Of a DNA stretch of 64,000 nt, positions 52,001-64,000 are shown in pieces. Within the stretch, counting starts at the first letter, position 1; every line of letters begins with the position of its first letter. The stretch comes from Planococcus citri (Eukaryota; Arthropoda; Insecta; Hemiptera; Pseudococcidae): assembly GCF_950023065.1 (NCBI RefSeq), contig NC_088679.1:43586001-43650000 (forward strand), written 5' to 3'. The notes beneath the pieces were generated by a model that ran no database searches, was not told the DNA's origin, and was given only the letters and a program-made list of their open reading frames with translations. The translations under genes were made by a program, and so were the position numbers.

Positions 52001-55000
52001 ATATTGATATCATTCGTGAAATTTTGAAAATAAAAACCGAGATAGGTAATTTAAATCAACGTTTCATGAACTGTTATAGAAAACCGCGTGGAATAATTAA
52101 TACATTGTCCAATAAAAACCCGTTCGACATCAACAAGTTCCAATTTTCGCTTTCAGTGTAAGTATAACAAATTACCTATATCGAGTTAGCACGATACTCC
52201 ATTAGAGTTCAAACAAGCCAATTAAATCGAACGAAAGGAAACTTGACATTTTAAATTCCAATCATCTGATAACTTCTGGTAACAATTTTCTCTTCATTAT
52301 TGATTATAAGAAAAGGATGAATGATTAATTGAAATTACTAACTCACTTATAAGCGTGGTGTGGCGATTACCTGACCATTTCGAGGGTAACCGCATCAAAG
52401 AAAAACTATCAAGGATAACCTTTCATTAAATCATAAACTGAATCATTGACACGGTATACCTGGACTCATAGTGAATCACACAGCATTACTTTTTTTTCTT
52501 TTGTTTTTGATTTGGGCAAGTGTTAGGTGATATTAGAAAAAAATAATGAAATAAAAGGTACTATAGGTGTGGTAAATTCATGAAACAAAATGGGAAAAAC
52601 TCAAGAACAAGAAAACCACAATAAAAAACATTCAAATCGGTTACCATCGACAACATATAGTACGATATACAGGTGCTTTTAGCTATCGATGTCAAAAATT
52701 AACTTAAAAGACAAAAAGTTGAAATTATCGAGTCATCTCTGAAGGTAGCCTGCCTATTTTTCCCCAATAATAGGTAATATTACAGTGAGTCATTGCCCAT
52801 AATATTGGTTTCTTTTGCATCTGTATGGTCGACGTGTGCGATTGTTTACGTTAATTTAAAATAATTAAAAACAAAGCGATGTTTTTCAAATTGGAAATTA
52901 TCGACTGTAAACACAGCTTTCTTCTTTGACTTTTCAATTGCATCTCTATAAATCTAATACACACGAGAATTGCAGAATTTACCAGCGAATAATGTTTTCG
53001 AATAACATTATTTTATCTTATCGACGTAAAGCGATAATGCATCGGTTTACATTACAACAAAACATTAAAAACCTCTATGCAATTTATCGACACGTAGTAT
53101 ATGAAAACATAGTAAGTATTTCATTACGACTTTTATGTTGATTAGATGTTTGTCTATGAAATGGAAAAACGCCATTTCCAAATTTACAAGTAGGTATTAT
53201 AGGCTAATTTGATAAAATCTGAAACACTCGCAACAAATATTGCTTCAATTTTTACGAAGAACGTATGATTACCTAATTTGAGTGTCTTTGTGAATACTTA
53301 ATTCCTTTTACTAACATTTTGCCATTTTTACGAATACCTTGAATAACTGGAAGTGCATTCACTTCATCAATTCTGAGTTCTTATATATCTGAGTTCAAAG
53401 AATTCATATGGGTTACGGAGAGAGATAATTCTTCGTGGAACCATTATAAGGACTTGGTAAATTTACTGATAAAATGAATGCACCTTCAAAGTGTAAAAGA
53501 AAACATTGAAATGACATATCAATTGGATTGAGGAATTCGTATTTATGTATAGTGAAAAATGATTTTTACCTAATGAGTAATGTTACGATTTTACATCTAA
53601 CTTCGCTTCTTTCTTTTCTTCTTAGGTATATTAGTCATGAGAAAATTAACACTAGGAAATGTTACATCCAAAGAAATTTGAATTAGACACATCATTGAAG
53701 TTTTTCTTTTTGAAAAGTGCAACAGATTACTCTCAATATAAATTTAAAATCCTAGCGTAAACACCAGATGCCAAAAGTGGCGTGTATGTAAAAAAAAAAT
53801 TTAATAGATTGGTACCACAGATAATATGTAGATATACCAAAAATTGCACCTTCCTACATAACAAAATGAACCATTTGGCAACAGATGCAAAAAATGTCAT
53901 CTTAAGTAACTATTTTCAATGGAAAAATAGGTATAAGTATAAGTAAACAATGTAAACATAATAAAGAATCACGATAAATATAATACCTAATGCGAACTTG
54001 AGAGGAAAAGATTACCCTCTACAAGTAGGAAAAAATCAAAGATTCTAATTTTGCTGAAATTGCAATACATCATGTATTATTCGACTTCATGTCAGTCTAA
54101 ACATGAATTTTCAGCTATAGGCTATGTGTTAAGTATCCGGAAGGAATGTCAAATCAGTCAAATGTACCCAAAATTGCGCGATTCACTTTTTTTAAAAAAT
54201 AAAAATGATAAATAACATGAAAAAATTGATGAATTTGGTTTCTTTCAAATTAATCTGTTTAAGACAGTCTGAGATTGCGTGAAACACTTGAAAATTCATA
54301 GAGGTGTACCACTACCACCCCTTGCTCATTCCTGAAATTAAAAAGTCAATTTCATACCAATAAACTGATCCATCTTTTTATCCAAAAGGAACTCACGGTA
54401 TTACAACATGACAGGAATAATAGAGGTACCTACTTTCATAATAGTGTGAAAAGTTGACCCTGTTTGAACTTTTCAAAAAAAGAAAACAAACAAATTTAGG
54501 TGTGTTAAAAAACGTTATCAAAAAATCTTCGAATAAAATTGAGTTTGTTCTCATTTTTCTTCGTAATAAGTATCCCAAAATCAAAATCTCCAAGATGAAA
54601 ACCAAATACATACATTGTACAGTATTATAGAGAATTCTATACTTACTCCACAATTTTGTTTGTTCACATTTTTTTTTCACGGAACCTGCAATTTTTTCCA
54701 AAAAATGAGGGGCAATAAGGGCCCTAACGCCTTTTTTCCAGCGATGCTTTCAAATTATAGAGAGCAGATGAGCAGAGCAGAGCGAATAGAGAGAAGGAGA
54801 GACGAGAGAGGAAGAGAGGGAGGAATTTAGGCTTGAAAATTTAGATAAGTTTAAAATACAAATATGTAGTTACCGAAATAGACAGCTAGGTACCTATTTG
54901 TCAGCCAGCTACGAATCTGATGAAAATAAATCATTAAAATCGCGTACCTAAGTACTCGATGTTCAAGTTTTTTTTTTTTACGATTTCATTAATACTTTTA

Positions 55001-55876
55001 CTTGCAAAATATCCCGACGCCACAAACCAACAACAAGGCATGGCATGTTTTGTTTTTCCAACCCTCCTCTTCCTCAGCCAAAGAAATACTGAAATGAAGC
55101 AATTTTTTTGGAAGGAAGATTTTGAATTATGAGTATCAAGTATGATTTCGGGACTCTTAGTTGGAATAATCCAAAATAGGTAAAAAAAAAAGATAATAAA
55201 ATTAAATCCTACTTTAAAATTAAAATATGTACATATCACTGGGAAAAGGTCTCGTAATTTCACAGCAATCATGAGATTTTCTCAACATCATGATTTTTTA
55301 CTGATTTATCCACGAAGATCTGCACTGTTTTCTTTCCTTCCATTAAAAAAAAGATTAGAACTTTCCAAGCTCATTTTCAAATACCAATGAGAAAACTTTC
55401 ATTTTGGTTGAAATATCCTTTACCTTTCTGAAAAGTTCAATGATAATTTATGAGAGCAGGTATATCCTGCGGTAATTTCTCTGGTTTTGTAACGCTTATA
55501 ATATTTAACTAGTCATTTAGGTTATCTATACTTGATATTGCAATTTAAAGGGATTGATAATTTTTAAAAATATACAACTTTTTGTCGAATTATGTGCGTC
55601 AAAAACTACTTCAGCTATTCGGAATACATCCCTTATGCTGCCTCGTCCAGAAACGTATCCATATGGTAGGTATAGGAGCTCATTGTACCAGTTCAACAAG
55701 ATCTTACCATATCAAATATAAGCTCAAGGCAATTTGAAATCAAAACCCTTTGAAAAATACTTTACATTGCTCTTGAAATGAGTGAAGACCTTCAAAGGAT
55801 AGAAGAGGGGGGGGTGAGTTGAAAAATCCACGCATGCACTGCACAAGTGATTTCAAGAATATGTTCTAAATACATA

Positions 55877-56808
55877 GGGTCACGGGTGGTTAGTTGTCAA
55901 TAATTGTTAGTTGTCAAATTGCATTTTTAAAAGGATACATGAACGCTATCTCCACGAAACCTTCATAATAACTTCATGCTATACCTACTAATGTTCCAAC
56001 ATGCAAAATTGGCTACATAGCTTTTTATTTGGGGATACAGTTTTGAAAAAAGTGATTTTACAGGTGCGAAGTTACACATGTTAAATTGGAACTTTTCGTT
56101 TTTAAACATCAAAAATATGTGAAAAGTAAATAAATTATACATCAATTTAAAGGAAATTTTATCACGGATTCAGTAATCACATGTTCAATTACAAAAAATT
56201 TTGAAATGAATAAAATTTGTTGGTACAAAGATGAAAAACGAGAAGTTGTTAGTTGTCAAAAAAGGGAATATTGTTAGTTGTCAATGAGATAGTTTACCAA
56301 AATATGCATCAAAGTGGGAAATTTTTTTTTGAAAATTATCTATTGCATTATTGAATCATTTTTTTTCTGCCTTTCATTCTATAAAACGAATAAAAAGTTG
56401 CATTGATCGATTTACCTACACAAAAAAAAATTCAAAGAATGACCAGTCAATTTTTAAGTCGTTTATGGATATTTTTTCAAGTTTTTGGGTTTATCTAAAA
56501 GTTTAGTCCTTCTCACGTGTTATCTTTTTGAAAATTTTCGAAAATTGAATTGCAAGTTTTTTTTAAATCAATAGTGAATGCGTGTTTGACAACTTACAAC
56601 AGGGGTGGTTGTTAGTTGTCACAAAAAAGTATCTCACTAAATCCACCATTAACTATTCATCACATGAACCAAAATTCAATTTTAAAAAAAGAAAACATGC
56701 GCAAAAAATCAAGCTTTCAAATGAGCCCAAAACCGCAAAAAAATATTCATAAATGGCTTCAGAAACTTCAAAAAACTTTTTTTTTTGACAACTAACCACC
56801 CGTGACCC
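55877..56808. mobile_element. Non-autonomous TIR element 3 (GGTGGTTAGTTGTCA family), TA-flanked
   Basis: It is 932 bp, flanked by TA on both sides (55875-55876 and 56809-56810). Perfect terminal inverted repeats of at least 23 bases begin GGGTCACGGGTGG. The phrase TTGTTAGTTGTCA recurs inside near 55906, 56247, 56272 and 56610. There is no coding capacity. Its architecture matches element 2, though the sequences are unrelated. Confidence 0.85.
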
Positions 56809-57021
56809 TACGTATATGTGTGTATTCTACCCTCCCAAGTGAATTTCGAGCCACGATTCTATAATAATCACATGGCTTGGAATCATATTCTAGTAAATAT
56901 TGAGTAGATAATTATAAGAAAATTGAGTATCTATCTATAGCACATACATAATAACATACCTAAATATAATGAATTAGGTAGAGCAATCAAGTAAGGAAGG
57001 GTAACGAATCAAAAAACTTAC

Positions 57022-57450
57022 TTCAACTTGAACTGAGAACCTCGAAAGGATCAACGCTCCTCGACGACAACACAAATTCACTTCAAAACTCAATACGACA
57101 AAATATTACTTAACACGTCTCATATATTGCGCGTAATCGCCACGAATGTTTCAACGAAAATCTACATTATTCGCGCACACAATAATTAACACAGAAAATT
57201 ACGCTTAAGAGAATAAGAAGAAAACTCGAAAATATGCAAACTAAACAATTTCATAGCGAAATCGCGCGCCAAACAAACAATAAACGCACGTCTATCACCG
57301 AATGATAATTCACGATAGTTATCGTAACAAATGAGATGCGGCATCGCCACTCACTTACTGTCGACTACGAGAAACACGCTGCATTCAATTAAGTATGCAA
57401 TACCAAGAACAACGGCCGATTAGCGCTTTGTGAAACTTGCAGAACGTTAA
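57022..57450 (-). promoter_or_regulatory. Candidate promoter and non-coding first exon
   Basis: Between 57022 and about 57450 the sequence becomes richer in CG dinucleotides than its surroundings. On the minus strand it ends at a good splice donor (AGTTGAA then GTAAGT, exon end 57022). No long frame is open, so it would be a leader exon. The nearest downstream minus-strand acceptor with a gene is at 21768, giving a 35-kb intron. The link is inferred only from strand and order. Confidence 0.35.
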
Positions 57451-57971
57451 ACGCTCCTTCACGATTGGCTAGAAAATTTGGAAGGGCTAGTAAAGGTGGG
57501 GTGTTTTACTTAAGGAAAGCGAACGGGGTAATCCTTATCTAATACTTATACATTTCGTAACTTGACCAGGTTGTTGCAAGTGAATACTTGATACTGACAC
57601 TACACATGTGTTGGCGTAGTAGGTACATCTACTGTACAGGTGGCGACGATGCGAACTTAAGGTGTCTAGATTAAAAACAAATGCTGTTAAAATTACGACA
57701 AATTTCATTTCATTTCATTGAAACTCATGAATCCGACGAGGAAATGAAAATAATGAAAAGAAGACGTGGATATGAATCTTGGTTTAACAAACCTTGAAGG
57801 CTTTAAACAATTCGTAGCACCTAACTACCTATTATTTCATCGATGGAAGTACACGCATATTAAACAGTACATAATAAGTATACCAAATGGTATACATAGC
57901 AATTTCATGACATATCCTCATCCAACCGACTTACTATCACAATAATGTTGTCAAATTACCAAATAATAGGG

Positions 57972-57977
<6 letters not shown>

Positions 57978-58000
<23 letters not shown>
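57978..58000 (+). repeat. T23 homopolymer
   Basis: This is an uninterrupted run of 23 T. It could be the poly(A) tail of a minus-strand retroposed sequence, but no body of such an element is recognisable at higher coordinates. Confidence 0.8.
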
Positions 58001-58003
<3 letters not shown>

Positions 58004-61000
58004 CATCCTAAAGAACCCACACACTTGAGTGAAAATTCATTTATAAGATATGGCTAAACGTATCAAGTTTCAAAGTTCTTTTTCTCACTTCACCTATTAT
58101 AGTGCAAAAAAAATGCACTAAAAGAAAACATTACATATTTTTTTTAAAAATGCTGTCTCAAATCTTGATATAAAGCATTTGGATTTAGGAGATGGAGGGG
58201 ATGGTGGAGCTTAACCTGAAAATTTGTACTAATAGCAGGCCTCGAATTCGAGGGTTCGAACTTTAAAAGCCACTAAAGCCAATAATTTCTACAGCAATAA
58301 AAAAATATATACCTATGTATAGTGTATAGGTACTAGGTAACCTGATTAGAATTTAGAAGCGAGTCAGAAAAACAGTTTTATTGCCAATGTTTTAATAAAA
58401 ATTGTGTATATCCTATCTCAAAAATAGTTTTTTTTAAAAAAAGGAAAATGTGGGATACCTACTACAGAAAATATAGTTTCTGTTTATTGGACGCATAAAG
58501 TTCACGGCTGAAATACAAAATTAAAAATACGAGTACAATATGAAATATTCAATATTCATTTACTCACAGCAGATTATAAAAATATAAACACGAGTAAAAT
58601 GAGATCAAATAAAGGAAGAAGAAGCCAGCAGCAAAAATACCGTTGCCTTGGGCACTTGATGCATTAAACGTGGCCCTGAGAAAGAATAGCCCTTAATTTT
58701 GCATAGGATGTATTCGAGGTCATATTCATAATTTCGCATTCATCGAAGTGCCAATTTCTTTCAAAATTTATCCACTGGTTCGTAAAACTTTACACGTGAA
58801 TTAAGGAAAAGTATGGTTAGTACCTACCTACCTACTTAAACTTATGAAATAAAATATAAAAAAATTATAATGTTTAAGCATTGATTTTAAGTTTTGTTTA
58901 CTGAACTTTCGCTTTTGATCTTTTTTATGATCTAGGAATAATTATGTTCAACAACACCTACGGTGTGTTGTACGACTAAAATCCAGAAGCAAATACATAA
59001 TGGACCTTATTTAAAACACGTAGGCAGGCAATCGATTAATGAACTGGTCTACTTTCAATGTATAGATAAGTACATGTGATGGACTGATACATTTTGATTT
59101 GAATATTTTAATCGCAAGATTTGCAACTCATAATTATTGATACGAGATTGCATTTTGAAATAGGTGGTTTAGGTGCGAACGGAATTTCCCAAGAAATAAT
59201 CGAACACCCATAAAATCTAATGAACTGCATTTTAAAGAATGTAAGAAGAGGAAAAAATAGGCGAATTTTCTTTTCAACTTTATTTATATGTATCTAAGAG
59301 AATCGAATTGGATCAATCTCCTTGCAAAAATATAAACAAGTACCTCTGGCGCGAAATCTACATTTCGTGCGTCGAGTATTTTCATTAGGCCTACGAATCA
59401 ATGAAAGCAAAAAAGCCCGAAGACGATGAACTAAAATTCGTGAACTATATCTATCAAATCGAGCTTGGTTTATGAATAACATCGCATTTATTGGAACAGA
59501 ATTCGAATTATATAATGAATACGTACAATGAAAAAGTTGAAATACTTTTTGTTGTGTATCGAAGATGCGTACTTGTAATAAATTAATTACTAGAATGGTA
59601 TTCGCTAAAAGATAAAATGCGGGCTCCCCGCGATCAAACGACCTATGCAACGTGTTCGAGGTCGATAAAAACCCTTATTGAGATGTTATTCTGTTTGCTC
59701 GATGCCGGCATCTTTTTTCTTCGTAATTCTCTTAGAAAAGAATGCAGAATATTCGAGAATCGATTAATGTTATTTTGCGAAAAATATAGTATCTTCATAG
59801 TTCACTGTATTCGTCAAAAGCTGATTTGAAAAAAAAAAAGTACCAATACAAAATCATAACTTCTAACGTTAGAAAGATACCTATATAAAATTCGGATCAA
59901 TTCATGAGTAATCTAAATCAGAAATATTGCTACTTATCAATAATATTTTTTCATGTTTTATTTTCAAAAAAATTGCATGCGCATGCTATACGTATACCAA
60001 TTTTCCATTTTTAATTTAAAATTAAATTTTTTACAAAAGAAAATGGATATAATTATGAGGAAGCTATTTTTTTATGTTTTTAAAAATGTATTCTAATTAT
60101 ATTAGTTTGTTTAAAAATAATTTAAATCACTTTTTTGATATTTTTCAAACCTGAAATGGTCAAATGCTTCCACAATTGAATCATTTAACTATTCAGTTGG
60201 GTCAACTTTCCATATAGAATATCGCGAACTTTTTCTGATACCGAATATGAGTAAAATTTAAATTAATTTAAATGATTTTTCCATTACTTATCTAATTTGA
60301 GAGTTCAATAAATTTAGAAAATGAAGAATTTATCAACTTTATTTTTTGAATAGAAAACATTCAAAAAAATTTCAGTATATGCTAAATATTTGAACAAAAA
60401 AAAAACACAAAAAAAACTGCACCATTACAAATATAAAAATTAAATGCACCAATAATTTCATACTGTTCGTTCATCAACAAGCAATACATAAAATAACTCT
60501 CATAAACATCTGTTTTAGAAATCATAACATTTTTCTTCCATCAAATTTATTACCAAAAGTACTAAAATAAAACTCGCATCTTTTTGCCTTCATGTTATTT
60601 ATACCCCTAACTAAAGGAAGTAGACAACCAACATACTAGCTACGTTACGATGATTGCCTATTATAAAAAATAGGGGAAAATCTCGTATAGGAATGAATGT
60701 CGGTGTAGCGTAAACGGCAAAATAGGGATATCACCGTGCGTTTTTCTTTTTCGCATCTTTTCTCAACGAATTGTACATTTTCATCGTGGAAATCGATTTT
60801 TATAAACCCCATAAAATGTTGAAATTAACTTTGTAACAGAAGTTCTGGTTTGGGGGAAAATGCATGATATTGAAACACCCAACTTTTTCCAGCAAATCAC
60901 AATATTGGACAAACTCGTGAAAAATTATAATTTTTAAAATTTAATCTCACATTTTTTTCCCACTTCAACGCCGCAATTAGAAAATATATCAAACAAAATT

Positions 61001-61018
61001 AAATAGTATTCTGCGTTT
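58001..61018. other. Intergenic stretch, no gene seen
   Basis: AT-rich sequence with only short, unconvincing open frames; the longest (minus, 59294-59650) has no domain and no splice context. It presumably includes the 3' untranslated region of the RGS gene at its right end. Confidence 0.6.
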
Positions 61019-61566
61019 TCACTTTTTTTTCGCGTTCAAAGGAGGTAATTCTTTTTGAATTTTTTTCCGAAATAATTCAAATTTACTTTTGAGTAGGTAA
61101 CTAGCGGTACTTTGAGCTCTAGAAATAACTTTCAAAGTTTGCTGCACGTCTTTTTTTTCTACTATTTGTCTAAATTCTCGTAGTTGAGCTACATCAAAAT
61201 TCAGATGTTCTTCGGCGTACTCAACCAAAGCTATCGCTTCTTTTTCAAATCTATCGTGATGAATTTTCGCAGCCTTGTCGTGTTTTCTGTAGAAAAAAAA
61301 GTGAATTAAGATTTTAAATGATGTTGATTAATTTTCGTTAATAATTTCGAAATTTACTTTAGATGTTTATTTTGATGAGCTTCATGCAGAAGGGCGTTAC
61401 ACTTTTCCCAGAACTGCAAAGTCTTTTCATCGTCTTCGAGATCCCATTCGGATAAAAATTCTTTGAACTTTCTTCTCCCTCGCGGACTATCTAGAACGAC
61501 GTTTACATTTAAACTCCATTTTTCTATATCGTCCGGCGTGTATGAGGGGCCAGCAGAACAGCTCAT
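61019..61566 (-). CDS. Small RGS-domain protein, two exons
   Basis: Exons 61566-61358 and 61286-61019 (stop TGA), joined in phase through a 71-base intron, give 158 residues. The N-terminal part, from W17 (WSLNVNVVLDSPRGRRKFKE), has the RGS pattern of an early Trp, a Ser-Pro-x-Gly-x-x-x-F turn and an acidic segment followed by LQFWEKCNALL. The second exon supplies the later helices (EAIALVEYAEEHL, FDVAQLREF, AQSTASYLLKSKFELF) and ends in a Lys-rich tail. RGS proteins bind active G-alpha subunits and speed GTP hydrolysis in the cytoplasm. The protein is almost only the domain, like small R4-type members, but its sequence is divergent and no subfamily is assigned. An acceptor (TTTTCCAG) about 25 bases before the ATG implies a spliced leader exon to the right. 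Confidence 0.85.
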
Positions 61567-64000
61567 CTTCCATTGACTTTTTCAATTCAAGCTGGAAAAT
61601 ATTTTTAAAAAGGTTAATTTTAGTTGAATATGCTGTCCAAGACGTAGTGTTCAATTTCTACACATGTACAGCATGCAAACTAGATTATAAAAAATATAAA
61701 TCGAGGTAATTTTTTATACAAGGTGTCTCGCGAAAAAGGTATCTCACCTTCTCACAATTTTCCTTAAAAAAAATAGGTACCTAATAAGTTGCCTATCTTC
61801 TAAATTTAAGGAGTTGGGTTAGCGATTTGTTCGTTTCTGTTATTTTACTTTTAATAAAATAAAAGTAGGTACCAATAAATTGAAAAAAAAAGTATGAACA
61901 ATAGACTAACTAATAGGTAAGTAAGTGAAATATGTACATAGAAAAAATATGAAAAGTGAAAACCGGATTGTTTCCAAAATATGCACATTTTCTTTTCTCA
62001 AACTTACACTCGTGAGAATGTGAAATACAACGACTAGAGTGTAGTTAGCAAGTTTAGGTTTTAGAAAAACAGAGTAAAAGGAGCATGATCTGCATGATTC
62101 AGTGTTCCTGTTGTTTTTTGGAATAACGAGAAACTGGTGTTTTAATGTTTTGAAAAAGTTTCAATCAGAATGATAATTGCAAAATTATTTCCATTCAATG
62201 ATCATTCTTGGCAATTTTTTTAATTCCTTTTTCAGCGGGAAATGAATAAAAACTTAAAATTCTCCCAAAACATAGGTACTTCTAAAAATTTTTCATACAA
62301 TTAATCTTTCTCTCCCTCCTAGATGAAGTAAAGAATAAAATGAACAATCTGAGATAAGAAATTTAGGTAGGTAACGGAGCAGATATAGCTGTATTTAAGT
62401 GACAAAATTTTCAATTATGAGAAGACGAAAAAAATAAGGTTCTTTGATCATTTGATGTTACTCACAACACATTTTTACCACTCTAAGAAAAATCGCCATT
62501 CCCTCCCCCACTAAAACAATCAACCACCTCTTGGTTTGAACAATTTCAACTTTAATTTTCACACATGAGTAACTACCGATTCGAAATCTTATCATAAATA
62601 GGTAACCTATTACTATTTTAACCATAATGTTGATGTATTTTTTATTCACAAAAACACGTGGGCATCAAATAAAATTGGGTTTCCTCATTTCAAAAAATCA
62701 GCAATCGTGCGAAGATTTGTTCAGAAACAGAATTTTTTTATGATAAAGCTAAACTGAAAATTTAGTAATTTGATCAGTTGCTTATATCCATGAAAATCTT
62801 TATTTGTGCCTTAAATCGTAACTTAATAACGAATAAATTTTATTTTTACCCTAAATGAAATAATTTTACGAAGCTTATACGTAAGAATACGTCCAGCTGA
62901 TATAACCAAGTTCCGATGTTTCCGCCCCTTATGAACTTTTACAGCTCGTGATTTCATTTGCAACACTAACACCATGATAAGCTTTTTTTTTTCCTCTCTC
63001 TCTTATAAAAAACGAAGCTTCGTTATGGGTATTCATTTTATTAACTTCAGTCACGACTAGAAAACATCCCTAATTAATTTTACCCTACGTAGACTATCGA
63101 TCAACTGCTGATATTCTTCCTACTTTCGACACGGTCCAATTTTCATTATAGCCTATTTATAATACAATACAATACAGATACAAGGGAAAAAACGAATCAT
63201 ACGAAATTGAATAGTCACGTAAAGTATTGTTGGGCACCTACTATTTTTTTTTTCATACACTCGCTATACCTACTTATTCAATGTTGTAAGTTTATTTTAT
63301 AACTGATTTAATTAAATAATACACTATACTAGAATTTCAAACATTTTTCTAATGTACGTGTTAAATTTCACTCCTATAATTTCTTCAACGTTAGGAAGAC
63401 GAATAAGTAAGTTGAGGAAAACATAAATATCGGCTACGTAATGCGTATATTTTTTTGCAGATCTTCTAGATATATTTTGATATTAGTAGGTCTATAGGTA
63501 GAGGTGCCCAAGCCAAAGCTATAGGTAGAAAGGTAGATAGGCACTTCAGCTTTGAGCAGGACAATTCGAAACTTTTCATTTCCAAGCTAAGCATCCGACA
63601 TTTAATGTTTTTCAAACATTCTCAGCTGCCTTACCTACATATACTATACTTAATCGGACTGCTGAGATTTCTAGACCAAACTGCCAAAAATATTTTAACA
63701 AAAAAGTAAACTCGTTTATTATTATCCAAATAATGACCATCACTACACAGTAAAGACAAATGCGTCGGAAAGTCGGAATAAATTACGGGTCAACGATTTC
63801 CCACGGTAAAGCAACGTGTATCACAATCATTTGCTAACATTCGTAACGGATGCATTTTTCTCGCCGTAAAAAAGTACGAGTAATACCAAACATTTATTCA
63901 ACATTTTGAATAACAATGTGATGTACCTGATACCTATTCGTTGTGTTTTCAAGCGGAAAAACCATCAAACGGTGCTACGTGATTCAAATGATATTCAACT
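61567..64000. other. 5' flank of the RGS gene to the window edge
   Basis: It should hold a leader exon and promoter for the RGS gene, since an acceptor lies just before the ATG, but I cannot place them. AT-rich sequence, no coding frame of note and no repeat with definable ends. Confidence 0.5.

Larger units (their letters stand above)
21769..57021. other. 35-kb gene-poor region, possibly one long intron
   Basis: I find no convincing coding gene here on either strand. Open frames are short, AT-biased and lack domain motifs. The interval holds the mobile and repeat features listed individually (23.3, 25.7, 29.0, 31.2, 35.5, 38.9, 40.0, 43.4, 47.2, 48.8 and 55.9 kb) and one possible 64-nt minus-strand exon at 46.4 kb. 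Because the secreted-protein gene needs an upstream leader exon, the whole interval may be its first intron. Confidence 0.45.

Noticed and set aside
54767..54826. Purine-rich AGAGCAGAGCG/GAGAGAGG stretch as a coding exon
   Set aside because: It is simple-sequence-like and its Arg/Glu-rich reading is a composition effect.
59294..59650. 118-codon minus-strand open frame
   Set aside because: Residue mix is what random AT-rich DNA gives, with no motif, no conserved-looking segment and no exon neighbours.
1..64000. CRISPR arrays, operons, bacterial genes or rRNA
   Set aside because: None seen; introns, splice signals and gene families are all animal-type.

Overview
The window is animal nuclear DNA, almost certainly from an insect. 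It is AT-rich, has spliced genes with GT-AG introns, and is dense in transposon relics. The predicted secretory CMP-sialic acid synthetase points to an arthropod. The word TAGGTACCTA and its pieces recur everywhere; I associate this loosely with scale insect or mealybug genomes, but that is a weak inference.

Layout. (1) 4115-15656, plus strand: sixteen exons of a prominin-family pentaspan membrane protein. The reading frame runs unbroken through all splice junctions for 815 residues, and the N-terminus lies off the left edge. An intact Penelope-like retroelement (about 7015-9475) sits in one of its introns in the same orientation. (2) 17026-18281, minus strand, tail-to-tail with prominin: a complete six-exon CMP-sialic acid synthetase of 272 residues with a signal-peptide-like N-terminus. 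(3) 20165-21736, minus strand: a secreted, Thr/Ser-rich protein of unknown function encoded in one coding exon, with a splice acceptor just upstream. (4) 21769-57021: 35 kb without a recognisable coding gene, perhaps a long intron of gene 3. Its 5' end could be a GC- and CpG-richer segment near 57.0-57.45 kb that carries a minus-strand splice donor. (5) 61019-61566, minus strand: a two-exon, 158-residue protein that is nearly all RGS domain.

The non-coding part holds most of the unusual material. There are three roughly 1-kb elements with terminal inverted repeats (TIRs), two clearly flanked by TA, whose terminal phrase is echoed inside the element. A 2.3-kb TIR element is full of GTGCCA/TGACACT words and contains other repeats. 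A long-armed foldback family occurs four times. A 310-bp near-perfect snapback is present. A diverged second Penelope 3' end preserves a hammerhead-ribozyme-like core with a covarying stem.

The genes do not form one pathway. Prominin is a membrane-protrusion glycoprotein, the synthetase makes activated sialic acid in the secretory pathway, and the RGS protein would dampen G-alpha signalling. Boundaries of mobile elements are approximate. No similarity search was possible, so family names rest on motifs recognised by eye.
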